Source: Branchiostoma lanceolatum
Taxonomy: Eukaryota > Chordata > Leptocardii > Amphioxiformes > Branchiostomatidae
Direction of reading: 5' to 3'
NCBI RefSeq assembly: GCF_035083965.1
Contig: NC_089726.1
Span: forward strand, 25,280,559 to 25,344,558
DNA length: 64,000 nucleotides
The position numbers were made by a program, and so were the translations under genes. Of the stretch, positions 55,636 through 64,000 are shown piece after piece. How positions within the stretch are numbered: the stretch's first letter is position 1; each line of letters begins with the position of its first letter. The notes below the pieces were generated by a model. It was not told the DNA's origin, did no database searches, and was given only the letters and a program-made list of their open reading frames with translations.

Positions 55636-55755
55636 GGAGGAAACTGCAGACTCCAGTGGAACTAAACCTAACATAGTTTTCATCTTGGCAGACGACTATG
55701 GATGGAATGACATAGGGTACCATGGCTCTCTTATTCAGACACCAAACCTTGACAG
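55636..55755 (+). CDS. ARSB: Arylsulfatase B-like gene, exon 2 (first metal-binding motif)
   Basis: The exon encodes [20 protein letters not shown] and ends NLD. By the 50697 start, D80 and D81 are the calcium-binding aspartates at the start of the sulfatase fold. It begins after TTTAG, completing an Arg codon (phase 2), and ends AG before GTAAGG, phase 2. The [14 protein letters not shown] pattern and PNLD box are diagnostic of type I sulfatases. Confidence 0.93.
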
Positions 55756-55899
55756 GTAAGGCTGTTTATGTTTTCAAGAGTAATCAATGCCTCGATGCAT
55801 ATCTCTACTAGTAAATGTCAAATTTTACTTTTTCCTAGTTACAGTAAACAAGAGTTCCGCGACCTCATATCTCCATGAACAATTCTATTTATGCGAATC

Positions 55900-56660
55900 T
55901 ATTCATTACACATTTTAATAATATATGCTTAATCATAAACACCTTTATCTTACTTACACATGTTGCAAGATTGACAGTCCTATAATTTTCCAATTTGATG
56001 AATTTCGGTGTTTTTGCATTAATTATGCAAATCAGGAATTTATTTGCGTAATCGGCATCTGTTGATGCTCCACTTTCCACAAACAACATATGTTACATGT
56101 ATTTGAGTCTTATGATGGAATACACTGCAAATATAGATTCTCCTCATTAATTAGCAATGCAAATTATGTCCCAATTAGCATAATTTGCGCATCATTGTGT
56201 ATATCTCTCTAAGCTACCTGGATACTAAATATCATGGAAATCCGTTGTTCCTTTATTCAGTCATTCTCCTTAGAATATTTTCACAAAAACGCCCATGCAG
56301 TTCCAGAGGAAGCTGCTAGGGGGCCCAAACCTACACCACTTCTTTATTACATCACAAGCTATCTGCCACCTAAAAATCAAGACCATAGCACGTCCAGGTA
56401 AAAATATACAAAAATTGTTCTGCTGCAGTACCAAGGTCACATACCAGGGGGCCCAAAATCCTACGCTTGTCACAATTGGATTTCGGCTTCACAACACCCG
56501 CCCACATACAAATATCAATCCATAATCCATCGAGAGGTTCTTGAGTTATGCTGACTACAATAGTCCGGAAACACAAACACACAGACAGACACACACACAG
56601 ACACACAGACATGCCAAAAACAATATCTCCATTTTTCATGGAGCTAATAACAAGCTGATT
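55900..56660. mobile_element. AT-rich element remnant related to 26719-28725
   Basis: In intron 2. ATTATGCAAATCAGGAAT and AGCATAATTTGCGCAT words, then GGTTCTTGAGTTATGCTGAC and a CACACAGACAGAC-rich stretch, are the reverse of the sequence just inside 26719. It ends near ATGGAGCTAATAAC. It has no coding capacity. Confidence 0.5.
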
Positions 56661-58962
56661 TCTCACTAGCAGTTATACGGATAACGTTGCCAATAAGTGT
56701 GATTCCCATTTCAACCACATTTTCTTTTCCGTAAAAGCAGATACTCTCTTGATTGTATGTATGCATATATGTGTGTAAGTGTTGTATGTTTGCCTTTTGT
56801 TTTAGCACGGTTATTTGTATGTCAATAGGCTTTGAAAAAATGAAAATCGTTTTTGTTTTGTTTACAAGCGTCTTTTTTTGTTATGCGGTAGAACATTTTG
56901 TTTTACATATACATTGTTATGTTTTTGCTACATCTCAGGTGCGAGCCTAATGGTATAGTATATTATGCTGACTGCAAGAACTCTAGGAATTGTACAGGAA
57001 TTTCTCCACAGCAATTTCAGTCTACATGACGATAGCTAAAGTATACCTGAACGGATTGTCTTTAGTTGGTAAGTGGGTAGGACTTTGAGAGAGCTCAAAA
57101 TTATTACATATTGGAACCCTAGCAACTTACTATGGTAACGAAGCTGAATCTTAATCAATAAGCATGTGTATAGTCATGATTTGATAGTACTAGATACTTA
57201 TTGGGAGAGAGGAAAAGTCGTGAAGGCTCGAACGCCCTTGTGGCTTCTATCGTAATTATTTTTACTAGTTCCTAGGCATAAAGCAATTTTTTGTTTAGCC
57301 TGTCCAGACAACTCTTATTCTTTATTTGCTTTTTGGAAATTTTCTCTCAGGGCTTCTTGTTGTGACCATGTAAGTGTTTACAGAAAAGTCATAGAGCTAC
57401 ATGTGCTTGTATGTTTTTGTTCAGGAACATTACAGAATATATGTATCTTTACTTTATAGCTTTGGGCCCCACCTTTAGCCAAAAGCTACAAAACTTATAG
57501 TGGGTACAAACAATGCGTAAGAAGTTGGTTTAGATGAATAATTGCTTGGAAACCGCATTTGTTTATTGCATATTTAGCTATTTGTTAATAAATTAACAGC
57601 ACCCCCAAAATTAACACTGTCTAAATGAGCGAAATTCTACATTTCATTTCACTTTTACCATATTCTTATTTTTTAAAAACTTCTTCTTTCAGTATGGACT
57701 TGATTTTTTTTATTGCTATTTTATTCACATACATTTTATACATTGGTTATTTCGATTGTGTGAAGATTTCAGAAGTGGTGAAGGGAAGGAAAGCGGGAAA
57801 GGAGTCATTTCTATCATTGTGGTCTGTCTGCCGTATGAAAAAGTTGTTCAATGCATTTGCTTTGTATTTAGGTGCTTCGATTATGTCTAGCCTGGGCTGG
57901 GATGGGATGTCGAGCAAGGCCTTGCCTAAGGCAAATTTGGCGACAGAGAAGAAGCGCCCTATATGTTTACCTTCTATATTTAAGACATTGATGGGTGTTT
58001 AGGAAGACATTATCCTTAGGTACCCGGCGTTATTAGTGGCATTGCTGAGCAACCAGTTTCTGTTTTTGGAGTTGAAATCTCCAAGCACAAGTTTTACAGC
58101 CTGTGGATTATACCTTGCTTTCCGTACTTGCGATTCATTTTCGTCAAAGACAGTATCGTCAGATGATGGTGGTCAGTATGTACACATGCTTAATAGATTT
58201 ATAATATATTTTGTTACATCACACAATATGTATTTTGTTTCGTCGTTTTTAAGTCACTATGTCTTTAAGCATACACATGTAAGTTACATAGACCAATACA
58301 TCACCACCTTGTCTATTCCCGTCGCGGTATAAGTTGTAGCATTCAAGTTTGATATCGCCATCTTCAATGTCGTTACTTTGCCAGATTTCAGTTACGAGAA
58401 TACCTAAGAACATGATCTGGCCGAATATCCAAGCCCAGCATCTGAATGGACATTCGTCGGTACGGAAGTCTGTACTATACTAAGTAACAGTTCAGCCCTG
58501 TCTGGCCCAGGATTTGGGTCAACACCACTGTCCTGTGCTAGGTCTAGAGGTGTTTTCCATTGTGTGAGTTTTGCTAATGAACTGAGTTTAGGTATTGAAC
58601 CACTCTGCCCCTGTGCCTTCTGGTGATTCGGCTGAAAAATAGCAGAGATAAATTGATTTGAACAAAAGAAAAAACATCATGTTAAAGTCAAAAGCCTACG
58701 GTCTGGAGTGACATAAATAATGAAGATATAAAGTGTGCTATCATTAGAAGATTCTCTTAAAAGTCTGCTTAACAATTATGGTTGCGTTGATTTATTCACT
58801 ATCCCTTCAAAAATGATCCAATATTAATGCTGAAGACAAGTATTGAATTTGAAAAATTGTTGACTCAATCTTTTTTTGGGAGGAAATGGTCCACGAACAT
58901 TAAGGATCAGAAACTTTTGTTTTCTAAACAACTCTTAATTTTTTTCATTAACATTCGGCAAG
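56661..58962 (+). other. Right part of intron 2; no exon seen
   Basis: The 57625-58002 open frame is AT-rich and hydrophobic, and sits inside the intron without splice borders. I do not call it. The intron ends ATTCGGCAAG at 58962. Confidence 0.5.
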
Positions 58963-59053
58963 CCTTGCGACTGAAGGGGTTAAGCTGGAAAACTACTATG
59001 TTCAGCCTATCTGCACTCCCTCACGATGCCAGCTCATGACAGGCCGGTACCAG
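58963..59053 (+). CDS. ARSB: Arylsulfatase B-like gene, exon 3 (catalytic formylglycine site)
   Basis: This 91-bp exon encodes [20 protein letters not shown] and then [11 protein letters not shown]118 (codon TGC at 59012-59014) in CTPSR is the cysteine converted to formylglycine by SUMF1-type enzymes; R122 stabilises it. It starts after GGCAAG, completing a Ser codon, and ends CAG before GTGAGA, phase 0. The correct frame differs from the longest open frame over this segment, so the exon is easily missed. Confidence 0.92.
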
Positions 59054-59740
59054 GTGAGATCATTTTTAAATGTGTTTAATTTTATACGCGGTAACCGTTG
59101 AATTGTATGATTGTTATTATTAGGTACATTCACAATAAAAACTGATTGCAAAAATTGATCGGACCCTCTGCTTGAAGAGCAAGGTGCCTGCCACCTCCAC
59201 CTCCAAGACAGAAAAAAGAGGCTGAAATTGATAAAACTTCTATGAGCTCAGAATCTTTTCATCGTAATGCGAATTCGTCCAGATTTCTAAGAATTGTAAT
59301 AAAAGTAGTAGTCCAGTGTTTTCTGCTGCTGCAGTAGTAGAAACATTCTGCAGCCGCAATTAGTCTTCCTTCAATAAATGTAATAACTGTTACTTCCTGT
59401 TCCGGTCTACTGTGAATGTTACAACGTTCCTTATATTTCGATATCTATTGGTATTTCATTTCATAATGTAACTTATGTTTTAGTTAGTTCCATTTCGTTC
59501 CATTTCGTCCATTTCGCACTTTCGGGGGACCGCTTAATTTGTTAGATATTGAATTAGTTTTATAAACATTTGCCACAAACTCTGTCCTAACATGTTACTC
59601 CAGGACATAGTGGATGTGATAGTAGCACAGATTTATAGTTTTTCACAAATAAAATACAATAGTTTCCAAGAGAAGGGGTGGGTAAGCAAGGTTAGTAAAA
59701 TTGAAACACTTAATGGTACATTTATTTCCTGTTTTATTAG
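59054..59740 (+). other. Intron 3
   Basis: GTGAGA to TTTTATTAG. Contains TAGTAG-type short repeats near 59310 and no recognised gene or element. Confidence 0.75.
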
Positions 59741-59927
59741 ATCCATTATGGTCTACAACATGGTGCTATTAGCCCCCCTCAGCCAAGTGGACTGCCCTTA
59801 AGTGAAATAACTATTGCAGAGCGATTGAAAGAGAGCGGTTATTCCACTCACATTGTGGGAAAGTGGCATCTTGGTTTCTACAAAAAAGAGTACACACCTA
59901 CCTACAGGGGATTTGACACTTTCTATG
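59741..59927 (+). CDS. ARSB: Arylsulfatase B-like gene, exon 4 (second sulfatase signature)
   Basis: Begins [20 protein letters not shown] and contains [15 protein letters not shown], the second sulfatase signature, with K172 and H174 as active-site residues by the 50697 start. It ends GFDTFY plus one base before GTGAGT, phase 1. It follows TTTTATTAG. The G.QH..I.P.QP.GLPL pattern is typical of the ARSB/ARSI/ARSJ branch. Confidence 0.95.
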
Positions 59928-60371
59928 GTGAGTTCAACGATGAAATGTTAAAATTTAAAAAAAAATACATTAGGATAATTATAATATGTTGATTGCTTGA
60001 AGCACACAATAACGTGTTGAGTTTTACATCTTTATCAGCAAAAATTTTCTGTATCACAATGCTTATTGGATATCTAATTATATTATTACCCGATTTCGTC
60101 AATCCTATCTAAACGGGGGGGGGGGTCTCGGGCGCCTGCGCCAATATGAATGTCGTATAACTGCCAAAGGATGTGTGGTAGGCCTAACACGCTTTTCATA
60201 AATTCAGTTCGCTAAAATTTCATAATAGTAAGGTTAATCTAATCTAACGTTAACATTTCTGTCGTCATGGATATTTTAAAGATCTCCATTCATTGATAGA
60301 TATGTATGGATATATATATGTATATTTATATATGGATACATATAAATCCATGTATATATCCATATATATAT

Positions 60372-60419
<48 letters not shown>

Positions 60420-61007
60420 TTACAGTGTTGAAGTCTTGTCTATTCCACCAAATAAGTCTATTACCATTTCCTCATAGATTATATACATGTGGTCCTAAGA
60501 TGCATGCTTTTTGCCTAATAATTTCCGCATTTAGTTTCTCAAAAATTCAGCAAGAATAAAATCCCCATCATTAACCACTATGGAATCATATTTTTCAGAA
60601 TGAAGGTTAAGTATGCATTTGCATTGTTGGTTTCTTTCAATATTCATCTCTTTCCGATTTAAACTTGTTTCTACCTTAAAGTTGCAAATATTCCTTTTCC
60701 CTTATATACAAGGCACCCGCAATTTTAAGCCATCTATCTACTGTACCAAAGCACAGGATATTTCTTTGTTTGAAAAATGGAGAAAATAGTCGATAAAGTA
60801 AATTTCAATGCATTTTCAAAGCAACAGAAACGAGGGGTATTTGCCTTAAGCCTCGTCCAAATATAGAGTAATTCTGCACTTGAAAGGCTAAGAAAAGGTT
60901 TGTAAATTTTGAACTAGAAAAAGAAGAGTACATGTAAAGATTCCAAAATATTTTAATCAACGCCGGCTGTTTTGGGGAAATATATCGATGATCATTTGCG
61001 ATAACAG
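59928..61007 (+). other. Intron 4, with piggyBac-family left end and AT microsatellite
   Basis: 60095-60290 starts AATCCTATCTAAACGGGGGG and continues like the left end of the 9782 element (GCGCC..., a GTCGTATAACTGCC word, GATGT). 60290-60418 is a TATA/GGATAT-rich microsatellite with about 25 TA units at its core. The rest is AT-rich without coding signals. Confidence 0.65.
60290..60418. repeat. (TA)n and GGATATATAT microsatellite
   Basis: Runs of TATATA with interspersed GGATA/CCATA words form partly self-complementary blocks. The open frame over it is an artefact of the repeat. Confidence 0.9.
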
Positions 61008-61204
61008 GTTTCTACAATGGTGCTGGGGATTACTACACTCATCGAAGGACAGGTGCAATGCCTTCCATTCCAACAAGACCAAAGTGGGATGGACATGACC
61101 TCAGAGATCAAGAGAAGCCAGTCTTTGACCAAAATGGAACCTACTCCACATACCTGTTCGCAAAAAAAACCTCGGAGATTATTTCCCGACATGATCGCAA
61201 CAAG
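61008..61204 (+). CDS. ARSB: Arylsulfatase B-like gene, exon 5
   Basis: Completes a Gly codon and encodes FYNGAGDYYTHRRTG, then RPKWDGHDLRDQEKPVFD, NGTYSTYLFAKKTSEII and RHDRNK. GDYYTH and YST..F...A/T..II are conserved in ARSB-like enzymes. NGTY is a likely N-glycosylation site, in keeping with passage through the secretory pathway. Acceptor GATAACAG, donor GTAAAA, phase 0. Confidence 0.93.
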
Positions 61205-61871
61205 GTAAAACTATTTAGTACCAAAGCATCCCTGCTAGTGCCCAAACAATATTGTCCTGTTGATATACGTGCGGATGCTTATGTCAACTTTTTTAATTGG
61301 GTGTGCTGGTCATGTTTGTAGCAAGAAAAATCCAAAGATTTTCTTTGGTACGTCAAATTTTAAAGGTGATTTATTACACATGCAACACCTGCTACATGCT
61401 TGCGCGAACGCATAAATGACAATTTGCCGGGTATGAATGTGGTTTTATTGTTGTTGCTTTTCACCAACCATTCCACACTGATTTTGTCTTACGCAAGTAA
61501 TCCCCGCGCTATTAGCCTGAGGCTGAGGCGTTAAACTGCCACCAGTAGTATCGAGCAAGCTTTCCATGCTCCGCACGGCATGTTATGTACAAGAAGGGTC
61601 ACGCACCGGGCGTTGATGGGCCAAACACCCTAAGAAATAGGGGGGGGGGGGCAAATTGTTCTACTTTTGCTCGAGGCAATATACTTTGAATGTGATCGAA
61701 GCTATTCAAAGTGATCGAGGTCACTACAAGAAAGACTACAGGTACATTTTCAGGCTTGGTGTTTTAGAGGTTGTTGCTGATCGTAAGATAAGACGTTTAG
61801 AACAAATAACTTGTTATTAGTTATTGTGCTTACACGCATTTTTTTCTTCTTCATCAAACTCCTTTATACAG
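61205..61871 (+). other. Intron 5
   Basis: GTAAAA to CTTTATACAG. It holds a G-run near 61643 and short direct words (GTGATCGA) but no gene. Confidence 0.75.
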
Positions 61872-62079
61872 CCACTTTTCCTGTATCTACCGTTTCAAGC
61901 TGTTCACAGCCCTTTGCAGGCACCAGTTAAGTACATCGAAATGAATAGCCACATTAATGACACCCGCAGAAGACTATATGCAGCGCTGACATCTGCGATG
62001 GATGAGGCCGTTGCTAACATCACTATTGCTTTAAAGCAGAAGGGGTTGTGGAAAAACACTATTCTTATCTTCTCTACAG
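61872..62079 (+). CDS. ARSB: Arylsulfatase B-like gene, exon 6
   Basis: Encodes PLFLYLPFQAVHSPLQAPVK, RRRLYAALTSAMDEAVANIT and GLWKNTILIFST. H271 in the AVHSPLQ box is an active-site histidine of the family. NDT and NIT are possible glycosylation sites. Acceptor ATACAG; ends phase 1 before GTATGT. Confidence 0.95.
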
Positions 62080-62289
62080 GTATGTCATGGAAGTGTTTTT
62101 TTTTTTAAATCTTACCTTTGAATAGATGTCTTACATATGAATAAGCTATGGTATTCATCACATCGGTCATATTATTAAGTAAATCTCTGATTGATCTATC
62201 AACACATACGTAGTAACAATGTAACGACGATCTTCATTAAGTTACCATATCATTCTTTAGACCTTTTATCGAAAATTGCTGTTTTCTAG

Positions 62290-62533
62290 ACAATGGCGGA
62301 TGGCCAAAGTCTGGCGGCAACAACTGGCCTTTAAGGGGAGCAAAAGGTGGATTATGGGAAGGAGGAGTGCGCGGTGTTGGCTTTGTCAGCAGTCCACTGC
62401 TAAAAAAAAAAGGCAGGACAAGTGATGCCTTGATCCACATCTCCGATTGGTTCCCTACTTTAGTAGGGCTTGCTGGTGGCTCCCTAAAAGAAACAAAGTC
62501 ACTTGATGGCTATGATGTCTGGAAAGCCATAAG
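62290..62533 (+). CDS. ARSB: Arylsulfatase B-like gene, exon 7 (third metal site); gene continues off the window
   Basis: Completes Asp to give DNGG (D329, N330, metal-binding), then [20 protein letters not shown] with K347 contacting sulfate, then [27 protein letters not shown] and [10 protein letters not shown]. It ends AG before GTACCG, phase 2, as expected for a Ser/Arg codon split. The spliced coding length so far is 1229 nt (409 codons plus 2 bases). Full family members have about 530, so one or more C-terminal exons lie beyond 64000. No in-window exon fits. Confidence 0.93.
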
Positions 62534-64000
62534 GTACCGGAAAATATACTTTTCTTTTTCTTGCAGTAATGCTCTAATCTTGTTTATCTCTAATGATTAA
62601 AATATCTTTCCTCTTCTACACATTTTCTTTTTTGAACCCCTGCAGTTTGCTTTGAACTGCAGTGGCATTTATTTCTTAAAAGTATTTCCAAATTGAATTT
62701 TTCAACACATCAGTGGGTATTTTGCCTTTTTCTGTAACATTTTTTTTTTTCAAATCCTTGCCTGGATGCACAAAAAATGTAACAGCATCCAGCAGTGACA
62801 TTCTAAAAATATATAGTAGCAGACGGAAGGGCTTTTTAGCTCCTACTTTTATTAGGGTAATGACCAGAAACTACTATTAGAAAATGATGAAAATGATAGA
62901 ATGTTCAGTGTAGAAATATTGAGGACCTTAAACAAATTACTCCAAATAGAGACATTTCTCTGCAGCTACATTTAAATGACTGTAAATGATGCATGAATAC
63001 ATCCAAGCATATTCGAACTTTCATTTGAATTTGAACAATTTAGACCTATTGTGACATACAGATTTTTTATCTAAAATAGTTCAAACTTACGAAAATACCT
63101 TAAATCCCATTTGCAATACAATACTAACAGATTAGGTAAATTAGTATTTAATTTGCATGATAAAGGAAGAGGTATCTCTATAACTTGAGCATTTTCAATA
63201 ATATGACATTTATACAGTCACGTAACTGTAATACATAAATTATGACAGGTGGAGCCGTAAAACATTGAAACATTTATCATAAGGTTTAATGCATTATCAT
63301 TGCATAATTAGAAGGCTTCATGTAGGTGTGAGGTCTCCGTTCTCTTGTTTCGTTTGTTCGGAATATCTTCAAGTTTTCTCCTGTCATTACACCGGAATAC
63401 AAAGGCCAAGGTCACGTTTTGGCCTACTGGTGTTTGACCTTGGTAGTGAAGAAGAGCTTACTATGGTGTCATTCTCATAATTCGCGAGTATCAGAAACTG
63501 ATGCATAGCAGTTACCGACATGCGTGGCTAGGTCACGCCAGGTTTGTCTACTCTCGGTGTAGACCCTCCAGTCAGTTCTAATGATCCCCAGCTCTTGGAG
63601 TGTGTCGAAGAACTATGGTCATTTCTTGCTATCATTATTGCTATGGTCATTTATTTTTAAAGTTGCAGATAGCTTTTGAGTAAGAAGGTGTAATGTATGT
63701 TTTGGTCACTTATCCTGAAACTGCTGGTCACTTATCCTGAAACTGCATGCACATTATTGCTAAAATATTCCAAAGAGAATAACTCAAGAAAAGCAAAAAT
63801 AAAATACTCCGTGCACTTGATTTTGGGCATGGGACTAGCTCAGACAAGAACAACACTGAATTCGGAAAATAAACTAGAAGGTTATATACTTGCAGGATTT
63901 TCCATAAAATACAGTTAACACATGTAAAGTAAATCAAAAGCACCGTAATTCAGGTAGGTGGTGAATTATTGTATTTCAGACGCATGGCATGTGTAAGTTA
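62534..64000 (+). other. Intron 7 to the window edge
   Basis: AT-rich, with no exon recognised. 63490-63615 (minus) is a decayed copy of the RTE-like LINE tail also seen at 43969-44364 (CTCTCGGTGTAGACCCTCCA and CCAGCTCTTGGAGTGTGT words). 63700-63745 carries a short direct repeat of CACTTATCCTGAAACTGC. Confidence 0.6.
63490..63615 (-). pseudogene. Decayed RTE-like LINE 3' end
   Basis: Matches the insert at 43969-44364 in order (TGATGCAT, ACGCCAGG.TTGTCT, CTCTCGGTGTAGACCCTCCA, CCCAGCTCTTGGAG) with many differences. No intact frame remains. Confidence 0.55.

Noticed and set aside
57625-58002. 125-codon frame in intron 2 of the arylsulfatase
   Set aside because: It is low-complexity hydrophobic sequence in AT-rich DNA; the known exons join in phase without it.

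Overview
This window looks like animal nuclear DNA. Coding sequence is split into short exons with GT-AG borders and in-phase joins, introns run to several kilobases, and most of the sequence is transposon-derived. The mix (Penelope-like element, R2/HERO-type endonuclease LINE, RTE-like LINE ends, tRNA-headed SINEs, CACTA-, piggyBac-, Harbinger-, hAT- and mariner-like DNA elements, THAP and sulfatase genes) fits a marine invertebrate. An amphioxus-like chordate is my best guess, but the sequence does not prove it.

Host-type genes. (1) 2539-3286 (+): the last two coding exons of a carbohydrate sulfotransferase (chondroitin/HNK-1 type, CHST8-14-like family); its PAPS-binding part lies to the left of the window. 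(2) 34068-35493 (+): a THAP zinc-finger exon followed by a coiled-coil exon; start and end are unclear. (3) 50697-62533 (+): seven exons of an arylsulfatase B-like enzyme with every catalytic residue I can place; the last roughly 120 residues lie beyond the right edge. A sulfotransferase that adds sulfate and a sulfatase that removes it both belong to sulfated-glycan metabolism, but they are 47 kb apart and I infer no functional link from position. (4) 26350-32319 (-): a set of exon-like segments, one of which runs into a 1.2 kb minisatellite; it may be one or more lineage-specific or transposon-derived genes.

Mobile DNA. 3330-5255 holds two foldback elements almost touching. 8255-13206 holds CACTA-like pieces plus a piggyBac-like MITE. 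16111-16825 is an inverted Penelope-like insertion carrying two hammerhead ribozymes on opposite strands, with a 14-bp target duplication. 17069-18540 is a 5'-truncated LINE with zinc finger and restriction-like endonuclease. 19080-21650 is a block of three satellites (101, 428 and 122 bp periods). 23511-25917 is a Harbinger-like element. 37297-38237 is a dead LINE reverse transcriptase split by a near-perfect palindrome. 38540-50527 holds three more CACTA-like copies, including the complete one (46988-50527, 3-bp duplication AAG), which ends 170 bp before the arylsulfatase start codon.

The most interesting signals are the paired hammerhead ribozymes and the CACTA-like family, which carries an apparent four-exon spliced unit between two different arrays of subterminal repeats. 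All assignments come from reading the sequence; no database search or folding program was run.
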